A DNA stretch of 35,391 nucleotides from Lachnospiraceae bacterium (GCA_024684055.1 JAIKXN010000108.1:1-35391); one strand, 5' to 3'; shown: positions 14,120 through 22,997, counted from the first letter of the stretch. Notes: generated by a model not told the origin, from the sequence alone. Numbers and translations: made by a program.

Positions 14120-16684
14120 TTATTCCTCATCCTCATCTGTGGAATCGGTGTCATTTACATCTATGGGCTTATCCTCTTTGTCTTCGCCCCAGATTTTCAT
14201 GTTGAGTTCTTTGTCCTTCTTTTCCACAAGATCAAGAACCGCTTTTGCCTTAGCCTGCTCTGCGCTCGCCTTCTTCTCGTCTTTGATAAGAAGTTCCAGG
14301 TTTGCGGAAATCATATCGATGTTGTTCTTGAATTCCTGAACAAGTTCAGCAGTCTTATCGATTGCAACCTTTGTGATCTCTTCGATGTAAGAATCGAACT
14401 GAACCTTTGTGGTATTCGCAAACATCTGTTCAACATCATTCTTGTAAGACTTCTTGTCGTTTGTAGAAAAGATGATGATTGCTTTCTGCTTGTTGATGTA
14501 TTCATCCATCTTAAGAGCTTTAAGACTTGAAGGAGGAACCTGAGTATCAGCAACGTTCGTGATTCTCTTGATGATCTCCTCGTCGATTCCCTTGTAGCCG
14601 GAAATCTTCTTAATGATGATACCCTTAAGTTCATCTATCTGCTGAATGAGGATTCTGCCACGGTTGTTCTTGTAGTTGTCGTCGATTTCCTGAAGATATC
14701 TGTTGAGTTCATTTCTGATGATATTGTTCTTCTCTTCAAATACTTCGGGACGAAGTGCGATCCACTTCATCTTGTCGGCGATCTTGCCCGCCTGAATCTG
14801 ACGGTTACCCATCACGGTGTAGAGCTGATTGATATCGTCAATCTGGAATACCATGTTCTCCGTAGTCATATTTGTGAGATAATCGGCATACGCATCATCA
14901 ATATCCTTAACCATGCTGGTTTTCATAGTATTGATGTTTCTTTCAATCTCTTCCTTTGAAAGTCTGGCCTGATTCTCAATAACTTCGTAGTCTTCACGGA
15001 TGAAATCAACAACGCTCTTGATTCCGTCATATAATCCCTTTGCCTTAACAGCCAGCGCGTATTTTCTGCCGTACTGAATGATTTCTTTTTCGATGGCATA
15101 CATACCCGAGTTTACGTAGATTCTCTGTAAGATTGGGTAAAGGCTGGAATCTTCGGGATTATTACATTTCTTAAGTTCTTCTATACAATCCTTGATAAGT
15201 GTCTTGGTTTCGTTGTCGGAACGTGCGAGCTTATCAAGTTTGAAATACATACCTGTATCAACATCTGCCTTGATATTGTCTACTCTGAAAGGATCGTCAA
15301 CAGGCTCGTTGTTGATCTCGTTCTTGTGGTTGGCAAGCCATCTTCTTTCATCTTCGGTATCAACGTTGTTGCCGATAGCCTTTGCGATATATGCAGCCTT
15401 TGATGATACAAAGAAAAGTCTTTCTTTTGAAAGGTCGATCTGCTGTGCTTCCTCGTTGTAGATCTTGTCTGTTTCCTTAAGGGTAACTTCGACTTTCTTT
15501 TTCTTTAAAAGCTGAAGGTCCGTAAGCGACTTTGTATCAGCCTGGTTGATAACGTGAAGCGATCTTGTAAGATCGATAGTTGTCGCCTCGCCTTCTCTGT
15601 TGCTTGAATTGATCAGGTTGTAGAGAATCGAGTTTCCGGTACCTTCCATCTTGGTCGGCTCGTAGAGAACGATAAGAATTGAATTCGTCTGCTGAGCAAG
15701 TGCTTTCTGAAGTACAAGAAGGTGCTCATTCGAATTCGAGTCCGTACCGGGTGTATCATAGAATGTAAAGTTGATATTCTCGTCAAGAGGAATAGGGAAA
15801 CTTACCTCGATGATACCGTCGATATATTCTTCGTTTTCGTCATTTCCCATGTTGGGAATGTCGTTTAATTTCTTAAGTACCTGATAGAGCTGTTCGTGCT
15901 GCTGAAGTCTGAACATGATAGCCGAGTTAACTTCGGAATTGATCTTTTCCTGTGTAATCTCGCACTCTCCGTCAGCATGGAAAGCAAATCTCTTCTTTTC
16001 CTTGTCCCAGACGATGTTTGCAACGATAGACTTCTCGGCATCATCACCCTTCTTTATCACAAAAGACACCGAAGGCTCCTTGGCGTTCTTGATTCTGAAC
16101 ATCTTGGCTGTCTCGGAGTTGATGCTTTCGGGAAGGATTCTCTTACCGATCAGTGCATTGATAAAAGTGGATTTACCTGAAGAATATGTACCTACAAGGC
16201 ACAGATTGACATCGGAATTGTTAAGCTTTGCTTTCTTGGCCTCAAATTCCGTTTTTCTTTCAACAAAAGATTTGCGAATATCAGAATTCTGAAGCTCCGA
16301 ATCAAATGTATCGAGAGTTTCATCACAGAAATCCGCAATTGCTGTATATATGTCAGTTACAGAAGGAAGCTCTATAAACTGTTTTACTTTAAATCTGTCT
16401 TCTTTGACCGACTTGTTGTATTCTTTAACCTTTTTAACAAAATCGTCGTAGTCAACCTTTGTTCCTTTGAATACAAGATTGACATTATCTCTCAAAAATT
16501 GTTCCCAAATATCATCAAAGAACTTATTCCCATGATTCTGAAGCAGAAATTCTCCGTTATCCGGTCCGTACTGATTTAACCAGGGGCACATAGCATAAGG
16601 AATCTCGACAAACTCTCCCTTCGCTTTTGCCAGAAAACGAATCTCCTTCTTCACAGGATGATACATTATCATTAATTCTTTCAT
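14120..16684 (-). CDS. dynamin-like large GTPase
   Basis: 854 residues. Bacterial dynamin-like proteins bind GTP and remodel or protect membranes; the role here is unknown. The G1 P-loop GTYSSGKST lies at 165-173, a probable G2 region near SINSETA (188-194), G3 DTPG at 310-313 and G4 NQAD at 380-383. A long charged helical stalk follows to about 830 and the tail is very acidic. The first 100 residues (MYHPVKKEIRF, then CPWLNQYGPDNGEF) form a separate module I do not recognise. No transmembrane helix is evident. GGGGAGG precedes the ATG, a promoter lies at 16744-16772 and a terminator follows. It stands alone, whereas many bacterial dynamins come in pairs. Confidence 0.85.
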   Translation of the reverse strand: MKELMIMYHPVKKEIRFLAKAKGEFVEIPYAMCPWLNQYGPDNGEFLLQNHGNKFFDDIWEQFLRDNVNLVFKGTKVDYDDFVKKVKEYNKSVKEDRFKVKQFIELPSVTDIYTAIADFCDETLDTFDSELQNSDIRKSFVERKTEFEAKKAKLNNSDVNLCLVGTYSSGKSTFINALIGKRILPESINSETAKMFRIKNAKEPSVSFVIKKGDDAEKSIVANIVWDKEKKRFAFHADGECEITQEKINSEVNSAIMFRLQQHEQLYQVLKKLNDIPNMGNDENEEYIDGIIEVSFPIPLDENINFTFYDTPGTDSNSNEHLLVLQKALAQQTNSILIVLYEPTKMEGTGNSILYNLINSSNREGEATTIDLTRSLHVINQADTKSLTDLQLLKKKKVEVTLKETDKIYNEEAQQIDLSKERLFFVSSKAAYIAKAIGNNVDTEDERRWLANHKNEINNEPVDDPFRVDNIKADVDTGMYFKLDKLARSDNETKTLIKDCIEELKKCNNPEDSSLYPILQRIYVNSGMYAIEKEIIQYGRKYALAVKAKGLYDGIKSVVDFIREDYEVIENQARLSKEEIERNINTMKTSMVKDIDDAYADYLTNMTTENMVFQIDDINQLYTVMGNRQIQAGKIADKMKWIALRPEVFEEKNNIIRNELNRYLQEIDDNYKNNRGRILIQQIDELKGIIIKKISGYKGIDEEIIKRITNVADTQVPPSSLKALKMDEYINKQKAIIIFSTNDKKSYKNDVEQMFANTTKVQFDSYIEEITKVAIDKTAELVQEFKNNIDMISANLELLIKDEKKASAEQAKAKAVLDLVEKKDKELNMKIWGEDKEDKPIDVNDTDSTDEDEE

Positions 16685-16743
16685 GAATGCCTCCCCAAAA
16701 TGTCTGTGTGGGTGAATCCCCTTTTCAATTCACGCCATATTTT

Positions 16744-16772
16744 ATTATATACTATATAATGTCAAAATTCAA
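16744..16772 (-). promoter_or_regulatory. predicted promoter of the GTPase gene
   Basis: TTGAAT and TATAAT on the minus strand with a 17-base spacer. A TTGACA inside the spacer offers an alternative -35 with a weaker -10. The roughly 55-base leader contains a 6-bp GTGAAT/ATTCAC hairpin. Confidence 0.6.
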
Positions 16773-16790
16773 ACTATATATTCTAAATTT

Positions 16791-16824
16791 AGTGCGTTTT
16801 TGCAAGAAGAAACCGCACTTTTTT
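16791..16824. terminator. hairpin after ung, possible terminator
   Basis: AGTGCG (16791-16796) pairs with CGCACT (16814-16819), with TTT/AAA extending the stem after a mismatch. The T-run (16819-16824) lies on the plus-strand side, so it is a poor fit to a minus-strand terminator for ung. It lies between ung and the GTPase promoter. Confidence 0.4.
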
Positions 16825-16838
16825 GTCATTGTTTAGCC

Positions 16839-17516
16839 TTATTTTGCACTTTCAATCTGCCAGTCAATTTCGGCCAATCCGTTTTCTTTTAAAAATTTGT
16901 TGGCCGTTATAAAATGATTGCATCCGAAAAACCCACGGTATGCCGATAGTGGTGACGGATGCGGCGCTGTCAGTATGAGATGCCTCGGATTATCAAGAAT
17001 GGCTTTCTTGGCTATAGCCGATCTGCCCCATAACATAAATACAATCGGCCTGTCTTGTTCGTTCAGAACCTTTATGGCGGCATCCGTAAACTTCTCCCAT
17101 CCTATGCCCTGATGAGACTGGGGACTGTGAGCCCTGACAGTCAGGACCGTGTTCAGAAGAAATACTCCCTGTCTTGCCCATTTCTCAAGATATCCGTTAT
17201 CCGGAATACAGCATCCGAGTTCGTCATGAAGCTCCTTGTAGATATTTTCAAGTGACGGAGGAATACCCACACCCTTTCGAACGGAAAAACAAAGTCCGTG
17301 AGCCTGCCCTGCGTCGTGATACGGATCCTGTCCGAGTATAACAACCTTGACATTCTCAAGCGGAGTATAATGAAACGCATTGAAAATGTCCTGCTTGGGC
17401 GGATATACGGTATGTTCCTTATATTCCGAAAGCAGTTTCCTGTATAGTTCTATATAGTATTCCTTATCAAATTCACCTTTGAGTGCTTTCTCCCACTCTC
17501 CCGTGATAGGCGGCAT
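16839..17516 (-). CDS. ung: uracil-DNA glycosylase
   Basis: Removes uracil from DNA, starting base-excision repair. The 225 residues have the family-1 signature VVILGQDPYHDAGQAHGL (about 58-75, catalytic D64), the VFLLNTVLTVR segment near 119-129 and HPSPLSAYRGFFG near 186-198. Length is normal. The start has GAGGACAGAG upstream. It lies 36 bases after hisF and is probably the last gene of the acidic protein - hisH - hisF - ung unit, an unusual setting for ung. Confidence 0.97.
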   Translation of the reverse strand: MPPITGEWEKALKGEFDKEYYIELYRKLLSEYKEHTVYPPKQDIFNAFHYTPLENVKVVILGQDPYHDAGQAHGLCFSVRKGVGIPPSLENIYKELHDELGCCIPDNGYLEKWARQGVFLLNTVLTVRAHSPQSHQGIGWEKFTDAAIKVLNEQDRPIVFMLWGRSAIAKKAILDNPRHLILTAPHPSPLSAYRGFFGCNHFITANKFLKENGLAEIDWQIESAK

Positions 17517-17552
17517 TTCTCTGTCCTCGCTTACAAAAATCTTACGTCAAAA

Positions 17553-18314
17553 CTATAATCTGACAGGAATTCCCTCGTTCGCAAGGTACTTCTTAACCTC
17601 ACGGATCTCCAGTTCCTTGAAATGGAAAAGGCTTGCGGCAAGCGCAGCTTCAGCCTTTCCTTCCGTCAACGCTTCTTTAAAATGTTCAACGGTTCCTGCA
17701 CCGCCCGATGCGATAACCGGAATCGAAACATTCTCGGCAATTATCCTTGTCAGTTCAATATCGTAACCGTTCTTGGTCCCGTCGCAGTCCATGCTTGTAA
17801 GAAGTATTTCGCCGGCACCCAGTTCATAAGCCTTGATGGCCCATTCCACGGCATCGATACCCATATCAACACGTCCGCCGTTTTTAAATATATTCCAGCC
17901 GCTGCCGTCCGCTCTTCTTTTTGCATCGATGGCAACAACTACGCACTGCGAACCGAATTTGTCAGCCGCATCTGCAATAAGATTCGGATTCATGATGGCT
18001 GCCGAATTGACAGCTACCTTGTCAGCACCTTCTCTTAATATCTTTCTGAAATCGTCAACGGTTCTGATGCCGCCGCCTACGGTGAAAGGTATAAAAACAC
18101 TTTCAGCCACGGCCCTTACCATGTCGACAACCGTATCTCTCGCATCCGAACTTGCGGTAATGTCGAGAAAAACAAGTTCATCGGCTCCCGCTTTGTCATA
18201 TGCAAGCGCACATTCAACGGGATCTCCCGCATCTATTAAATTAACAAAATTTACTCCCTTGACCACACGACCTGCATTTACGTCGAGGCAGGGTATAATT
18301 CTTTTTGTATGCAT
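17553..18314 (-). CDS. hisF: imidazole glycerol phosphate synthase cyclase subunit
   Basis: With HisH it forms the synthase that makes imidazole glycerol phosphate and AICAR in histidine synthesis. The 253 residues form a beta/alpha barrel with CLDV (catalytic D11) and AIDAKR (D130) in place, plus the phosphate-binding loops VGGGIR and ASGGAG. It begins directly after the hisH stop codon (TAA then ATG), so the two are translationally coupled. No other his gene is present, so the pathway must be completed elsewhere. Confidence 0.97.
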   Translation of the reverse strand: MHTKRIIPCLDVNAGRVVKGVNFVNLIDAGDPVECALAYDKAGADELVFLDITASSDARDTVVDMVRAVAESVFIPFTVGGGIRTVDDFRKILREGADKVAVNSAAIMNPNLIADAADKFGSQCVVVAIDAKRRADGSGWNIFKNGGRVDMGIDAVEWAIKAYELGAGEILLTSMDCDGTKNGYDIELTRIIAENVSIPVIASGGAGTVEHFKEALTEGKAEAALAASLFHFKELEIREVKKYLANEGIPVRL

Positions 18315-18923
18315 TTATGCCTCCAGGAAATTGCTTAATATTCTTAGTCCCACGGAACTGCTCTTTTCCGGATGAAACTGAGTCGCAAAGATATTTCCGC
18401 ACTCAACCGCAGCCTGTATCGTTGCTCCGTATTCGCTTGTGGCGGTCACTATACTCTCATCCTCCGCCTGAAGATAATACGAATGGACGAAATACACGTA
18501 ACTTCCTTTGACTACTTTGTTAAAAAGAATGCTCTTTTGGGGAAATTCAAGCGAATTCCATCCCATGTGCGGGATTTTTCTTCCTTCACCTTCGGGAAGT
18601 CTTACGATTTTTCCCTTAAGTATTCCGAGTCCTTCGACCCCGGGATTTTCCTCGCTCGACTCAAACAGAAGCTGCAGACCGAGGCAGATACCGAGTAAAG
18701 GCTTTTTTTCGGTAATCACAAGTTCTTTAATCACATCGGTCAATCCGTACTCGTTAAGCTTTTCCATGGCATCTTTAAATGCTCCGACGCCCGGTAAAAT
18801 CAGCTTGTCCGCATTTTTTAACACTTCAATGTCTCTCGTTATGACACAGTCATATCCAAGTTTTATCACCGCCTTTTCGACGCTCTTGATATTGCCTGCA
18901 TCATAGTCAATTATGGCTATCAT
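18315..18923 (-). CDS. hisH: imidazole glycerol phosphate synthase glutaminase subunit
   Basis: Class I glutamine amidotransferase that feeds ammonia to HisF. The 202 residues contain LPGVGAF near 43-49, the nucleophile elbow [11 protein letters not shown] (C80) and the His-Glu pair in TQFHPEKS near the C-terminus, so the catalytic triad is complete. The start lies two bases after the stop of the upstream acidic protein gene, whose last bases (GGTTCGGAGGAC) carry a GGAGG ribosome binding site, so its translation is coupled to that gene. Confidence 0.97.
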   Translation of the reverse strand: MIAIIDYDAGNIKSVEKAVIKLGYDCVITRDIEVLKNADKLILPGVGAFKDAMEKLNEYGLTDVIKELVITEKKPLLGICLGLQLLFESSEENPGVEGLGILKGKIVRLPEGEGRKIPHMGWNSLEFPQKSILFNKVVKGSYVYFVHSYYLQAEDESIVTATSEYGATIQAAVECGNIFATQFHPEKSSSVGLRILSNFLEA

Positions 18924-18925
18924 TA

Positions 18926-20911
18926 TCAGTCCTCCGAACCGTTATTTATCAGTTCTTCTTCCGGAAGCATGTCTTCAAGTTCCGGCAGATCGTTTTCGGG
19001 TTCCTCTTCTTCGGGACCCGCTTCTTCTGTATTTTTGCCTTCCGCATTTGCGGGATTATATTCATCCATGAAAGAATCGTATTTTCTTCCGGCAACCAGA
19101 TTTTCAACGGCAATGGTATAATAAACCGGCTTCATCTGACAGATTTCATCTATCTGTTCTGCCGTTACGCCGTATTCATCGCTGATTCTGGATGCAATTT
19201 TATCTCGAAATGCATTTACTTCTTTAGTAATCGAGAGTTCCTCTGCCTTTGAAAGAGAATCCGTGCACACCGAATATGTCTCAAAAAGGGCATCCAGATA
19301 TTTCATCTCTTCTCCGGTTATCTCGTAAGCATCAGCTTTGTCCTCATAAAGCTCAAGTTTGTAAAGGAGCGATGATTTAAGGTAGATTAACTCATCGGAA
19401 CTGTTTCGTTTGATACCGTAAAGCTTATTGCTTGCAGTTGCGTAATCGCCGAGGTAATATGCGTTTCTTGCTTCCCTTACAGCCATTATCTTCGATCCGG
19501 CCATTCCGAGAATAAGCACTATTCCGAGAATCGTAAGGCAGAATAATGCGCTGACTATCATGCCCGGTTTTTTGATCGAGGACTTTGTCTCTTCCTCTTC
19601 CTGAACGGGTTTTTCTTTCTTGGGCTTTTTGTCTTTGGGTTTCTTTTTCTTTTCTTTCTTGCCACTCTTCTTGTCTTCTTCGTCAAGTTCGGCTTCTATT
19701 GCGGCATTGTCATCGGCATTCTTCTTGCCCTTGCCTTTTTTGTCTTTCTTGCCCTTTTTCTTTCCGCCCTTTTTATCTTTGGGATCAGCTTCTTCAGCCC
19801 CGACTTCACCCTGCTTCTCGCCTTCGCCTTCCTCTTCGTCTTCCTCAAACAGGAATCCGAAAATTTTAGCCAGGAAACCGGATTTCTTCTTATCGTCGGA
19901 AGAATCGAATTCCATGTCTTTATCTTTCGCTTCGCCGTCTCCGGATTCCGAAGCTGTTTCTTCGCTTACTTCTTCGCCTTTTCCTTTTTTCTTGGATTTC
20001 TTTTCTTTTTTCTTCTTTTCTTTCTTCTTTTTTTCTTTTTTCTTCTTGCCCTTCTTGCCATCGTCTTCTTCGGGCGTTTCTTCGTCAAACATTCCTTCGG
20101 ATTCATCTTCATCCTTGGGTTCAATGTCTTCGATCATTTTTAGAAGGTCATCGTTAACGGCTTCATTATTATCCGATTTCTGGATAATATTATTTATTTC
20201 ATCGAGATCGTCATCGGCTTCCGCCTGTTTCTCGTTCATCTCGGCCTGAATTCTCTCGCTCTCTTCATTAGCCTTGTTTTCAACTGCTGCAAGAAGCGCA
20301 TCTACATCTTCAAGGTTACTTAAGAAATCATCGGATAATGAATCATCCGGGATTGCTTCGCTTCCGTTTTCCAAAGGAGCGGAATCGCCCGGAATGTCCG
20401 AAGCATCAGGCACTTCACTCTCCAAACTTTCTCCTGCATCTCCCGTATCAGAAGTTTCCGGTACGTCTTCCGAAGCATCAGCGACGTTTTCATCTTCCGG
20501 TGCCGCTTCGGCAGCACTTTCCGTCTCTTCTGCCTTTTCCTCTTCGCTTTCATTCAAAAGAGCTTCTTCGGCTGCTTCGGGATCTTCCTCGTATTTGGCC
20601 ATACGCTCTTCAAGATCTTTCGAATCCACTTTTCTTTCGGGGTGGATATCGGAAACATCCGAAAGAATGGCATCGATTTCATCCATGTCAAGGAATTCTT
20701 CGGTGGCATTCTCTTCGTTTTCAGAAACATCAAAAACACCGGAATCCGATGCCTCATTGCTTTCAGCACCGGTTCCCTCCTCATTGTTTCCGTCGTATTC
20801 GGGAATGTCAATTACTTCATCAAGATTAAGTTCCTCAAGAAGTTTTGCCATTTCACTTTCCGTATCGGATCCGTCATTCATTTTTTCGAGAATTTCTTCA
20901 TCGGAAGCCAT
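18926..20911 (-). CDS. acidic and lysine-rich single-pass membrane protein of unknown function
   Basis: 661 residues; family not recognised. Residues 1 to about 275 are very acidic, low-complexity and probably disordered (D/E/S-rich). Residues from about 285 to 445 alternate lysine-rich blocks (KKKEKKKK type) with acidic stretches. One transmembrane helix lies near 452-474 (LFCLTILGIVLILGMAG). The last 186 residues start with AVREARNAYYLGDYATASNKLY, which looks like a TPR-type helical repeat, and end in an acidic tail. Topology is predicted N-in/C-out, with no signal peptide. AAGGAG lies seven bases before the ATG. It is tightly linked to hisH, yet nothing in it suggests histidine metabolism. 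No convincing promoter was seen between it and the cheV terminator. Confidence 0.65.
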   Translation of the reverse strand: MASDEEILEKMNDGSDTESEMAKLLEELNLDEVIDIPEYDGNNEEGTGAESNEASDSGVFDVSENEENATEEFLDMDEIDAILSDVSDIHPERKVDSKDLEERMAKYEEDPEAAEEALLNESEEEKAEETESAAEAAPEDENVADASEDVPETSDTGDAGESLESEVPDASDIPGDSAPLENGSEAIPDDSLSDDFLSNLEDVDALLAAVENKANEESERIQAEMNEKQAEADDDLDEINNIIQKSDNNEAVNDDLLKMIEDIEPKDEDESEGMFDEETPEEDDGKKGKKKKEKKKKEKKKKEKKSKKKGKGEEVSEETASESGDGEAKDKDMEFDSSDDKKKSGFLAKIFGFLFEEDEEEGEGEKQGEVGAEEADPKDKKGGKKKGKKDKKGKGKKNADDNAAIEAELDEEDKKSGKKEKKKKPKDKKPKKEKPVQEEEETKSSIKKPGMIVSALFCLTILGIVLILGMAGSKIMAVREARNAYYLGDYATASNKLYGIKRNSSDELIYLKSSLLYKLELYEDKADAYEITGEEMKYLDALFETYSVCTDSLSKAEELSITKEVNAFRDKIASRISDEYGVTAEQIDEICQMKPVYYTIAVENLVAGRKYDSFMDEYNPANAEGKNTEEAGPEEEEPENDLPELEDMLPEEELINNGSED

Positions 20912-20950
20912 TCATCGTCTCCTTATCGCATTCATGAAACATTTCACACC

Positions 20951-20980
20951 TAAAACAGCCGAGAGATAAGTCCCGGCTGT
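20951..20980 (-). terminator. terminator of cheV
   Basis: On the minus strand ACAGCCG pairs with CGGCTGT (arms 20974-20980 and 20955-20961) followed by a short T-run. It ends 40 bases before the start of the acidic protein gene. Confidence 0.65.
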
Positions 20981-21042
20981 CAGAATAAAATCATTACTGC
21001 CACTTTCGTAACATCCGCCCGCGAAAGCAGATTTACGACTGA

Positions 21043-21939
21043 TTAAAACTGAACCAGGCGATCGACTTCCAAAACAAGATTTCCGATCTCGGGTTTTGAA
21101 AGCTGGGCATCCGCTCCGAGCGATTCCCCTTTTCTTCTCATTTCTTCATTGATAAGCGATGAGAATATAACTACAGGTATATGCGAAAGATTTTCATCTG
21201 TTTTAATAAGTTTAAGTAATCTCAAACCATCCATTCTGGGCATTTCGATATCGGTAATAACAAGTTTGCAGACATCATCGAGATCTCCTCTCTTCTCTGC
21301 ATCGGTAATGATATCCCACGCCTCCTGACCGTCTACACAGCTCATAACGTTTGTATATCCGGCTTTCTTTAGAGAATCTCTTACAAGCTTGTTAAGAAGT
21401 GCGGAGTCTTCTGCAAGAACAATGGGAACATCGTTTTTTCTTCTTTCTCCGAGTTCTTCGATTTCCGAAATCTTGATGCTTGTTTCGGGATTTATGTCAG
21501 ATACGATCTTCTCGAAATCAAGAATTACAATAAGCTTTCCGTTTATATTTACAATTCCTGTGGAAATGCCGTCATTCGTACTTGAAAGAGTAGATTCGGG
21601 CTTCATGATCTGTGTCCATGACACTCTGTGAATACCCACAACATTTTCTACGTGAAAAGCAATATCGAGTTTATTGAAATTCGTAATTATAAAAAGTCCG
21701 CCGGGCTTTGACTCACCAAGCTGAAGGCAGTTCGACAAATCAACCGCTGTAATCATTGTATCTCTCGGCATGAATATACCCTCGATACTGGGATGTGCGT
21801 TAGGAACCGGTGTGACTTCCTGATAATTGATAATTTCTCTGATCTTTGCTACGTTGATGCCATAAGAATTTCCGGCAATTATGAATTCCAAAACCTCTAA
21901 TTCGTTCGTGCCGCTTTCCATAAGAATTTTACTTTCCAT
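21043..21939 (-). CDS. cheV: chemotaxis coupling/adaptation protein CheV
   Basis: CheV links chemoreceptors to CheA and is tuned by phosphorylation. The 298 residues comprise an N-terminal CheW-like domain (about 12-150, with the typical GNSYGINVAKIREII and PNAHPSIEGIFMPR) and a C-terminal receiver domain (about 170-298) with acidic VLAEDSA near 174-180, phospho-acceptor D230 in LVITDIEMPRMDG and K282 in QLSKPE. GAGGGG precedes the ATG. It is a single gene between the tRNA unit and a terminator. With pseB it points to a motile organism. Confidence 0.95.
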   Translation of the reverse strand: MESKILMESGTNELEVLEFIIAGNSYGINVAKIREIINYQEVTPVPNAHPSIEGIFMPRDTMITAVDLSNCLQLGESKPGGLFIITNFNKLDIAFHVENVVGIHRVSWTQIMKPESTLSSTNDGISTGIVNINGKLIVILDFEKIVSDINPETSIKISEIEELGERRKNDVPIVLAEDSALLNKLVRDSLKKAGYTNVMSCVDGQEAWDIITDAEKRGDLDDVCKLVITDIEMPRMDGLRLLKLIKTDENLSHIPVVIFSSLINEEMRRKGESLGADAQLSKPEIGNLVLEVDRLVQF

Positions 21940-21968
21940 AACCCCTCACCTCACATAATGATATTGGC

Positions 21969-21996
21969 ATTATATCTGCTGCCGTTCATGCGGCAG
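21969..21996 (-). promoter_or_regulatory. possible cheV promoter with overlapping palindrome
   Basis: A TATAAT at 21969-21974 lies 30 bases before the cheV start, but no good -35 is seen 16-18 bases upstream. A perfect CTGCCG/CGGCAG palindrome (21979-21996) covers the spacer and -35 area and may be an operator or mRNA hairpin. Confidence 0.4.
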
Positions 21997-22004
21997 TCTG
22001 AATA

Positions 22005-22042
22005 TAAAAAATACACATGATTATTATATCATAATCACGTGT
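22005..22042 (-). terminator. terminator of the tRNA-Pro gene
   Basis: A 12-bp stem with one mismatch (22013-22024 with 22031-22042), a six-base loop and then TATTTTTT on the minus strand, 25 bases beyond the tRNA 3' end. Confidence 0.7.
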
Positions 22043-22066
22043 AAAATAATAGAATAAAATAAAAAA

Positions 22067-22141
22067 TCGGAGTGACAAGATTTGAACTTGCGACCTCTGC
22101 CTCCCTAAGACAGCGCTCTAGCCAAACTGAGCCACACCCCG
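22067..22141 (-). tRNA. tRNA-Pro, anticodon AGG
   Basis: 75 nt that fold fully: acceptor CGGGGTG with CACTCCG (one G-T), D stem GCTC/GAGC, anticodon stem CTGTC/GGCAG with loop TTAGGGA, T stem GCAAG/CTTGT with loop TTCAAAT, and discriminator A. The C1-G72 pair and G37 are hallmarks of bacterial proline tRNA. Anticodon AGG should be edited to IGG by TadA to read CCU, CCC and CCA. CCA is not encoded; a T-run follows A73 directly. Confidence 0.95.
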
Positions 22142-22171
22142 ATTAACGCGTTTTTTCAACCCGCAACGACT

Positions 22172-22200
22172 ATTATATCCAAACACCGTATCTAAGTCAA
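22172..22200 (-). promoter_or_regulatory. promoter of the tRNA-Pro gene
   Basis: TTGACT and TATAAT on the minus strand with a 17-base spacer, near consensus, about 30 bases upstream of the mature tRNA 5' end. Confidence 0.85.
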
Positions 22201-22286
22201 GCATAAAAACAAATAAATTGTTTTTTGTAAAAATTTCTTATGAAATCAGCGAAAAATCGCAATATGTCTGTTATTTTTAACAAGAA

Positions 22287-22886
22287 TTATCCCTTCGACA
22301 AACTCTCAAGATAATCATCAACTATTTTATAGATATCTTCCAGTCCTCTCTTATCCTGAGCCGAAAACGGAATAATGACCGTTTCTTTGCTGCAGTTAAG
22401 AGTTTTTCTTATCACGGACACCTGTTTTAATACCGCCCCTTTGGATATTTTATCAGCTTTGGTTGCTATTATTATGGGATCGAATCCGTTGGCAATTACC
22501 CATTCATACATCTGAATATCATTTGCATTGGGCTCATGTCTTATATCAACAAGAAGAAAAACCGCTTTAAGCGTCGGGGATTTCTTAAGATATCTCTCAA
22601 TCATCTTTCCCCATTTTTCCTTCACCTCGTAACTAACCTTGGCATATCCGTAACCCGGAAGGTCGACAAGATAAAATTCCGAATTGATATTGTAATAATT
22701 TATGGTCTGAGTCTTTCCGGGCTGGGAAGATGTTCTGGCATAGGATTTTCTGTTAATAAAAGCATTGATAAGCGAAGATTTGCCAACATTGCTCTTGCCC
22801 GCAAAAGCAAATTCCGGAATGGAATTATTGGGTAATTTGCTGGTAATACCACACACGGTATCCAGATTTACGCTTTTTATCTTCAT
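22287..22886 (-). CDS. ysxC: ribosome biogenesis GTPase YihA/YsxC (EngB)
   Basis: Circularly ordinary TrmE-Era-type GTPase needed for late 50S subunit assembly. From the chosen start (MKIKSVNLD) it has 199 residues with G1 GKSNVGKSS near 30-38, G2 with PGKTQTINYY, G3 DLPGYGYAK near 71-79, G4 TKAD and G5 SAQ. The ATG at 22886 has GGAGGG four bases upstream; a start seven codons earlier has none. The ribosome binding site directly abuts the T-run of a terminator-like hairpin, so expression must come by readthrough from clpX. Last gene of the tig-clpP-clpX-ysxC cluster. Confidence 0.95.
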   Translation of the reverse strand: MKIKSVNLDTVCGITSKLPNNSIPEFAFAGKSNVGKSSLINAFINRKSYARTSSQPGKTQTINYYNINSEFYLVDLPGYGYAKVSYEVKEKWGKMIERYLKKSPTLKAVFLLVDIRHEPNANDIQMYEWVIANGFDPIIIATKADKISKGAVLKQVSVIRKTLNCSKETVIIPFSAQDKRGLEDIYKIVDDYLESLSKG

Positions 22887-22897
22887 GTTTCCCTCCG

Positions 22898-22937
22898 AAA
22901 AAAGCAAACTGTCTTACTTTTAAGATAGTCTGCTTTT
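22898..22937 (-). terminator. terminator/attenuator hairpin against the ysxC ribosome binding site
   Basis: A 17-bp stem with one mismatch and one G-T pair (22900-22916 with 22921-22937), a four-base loop and six Ts at 22903-22898 on the minus strand. The ysxC ribosome binding site starts two bases later (22896-22891), leaving no space for a promoter after it. Confidence 0.8.
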
Positions 22938-22997
22938 CCAACTCTTCTCTGTTTCGGCTTCAATCTTCAGGTATTCATTCTCCTGTCTCGAAGCGTC

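Noticed and set aside
19585-20969. Long serine- or leucine-rich plus-strand frames opposite the acidic membrane protein
   Set aside because: Mirror images of GAA/GAG/AAA-rich codons on the coding strand; no ribosome binding sites and low-complexity translation.
21028-21052. 3'-end repeat after cheV
   Set aside because: TCAGTTTTAATC and TCAGTCGTAAATC are adjacent and similar, but too short to separate from chance.
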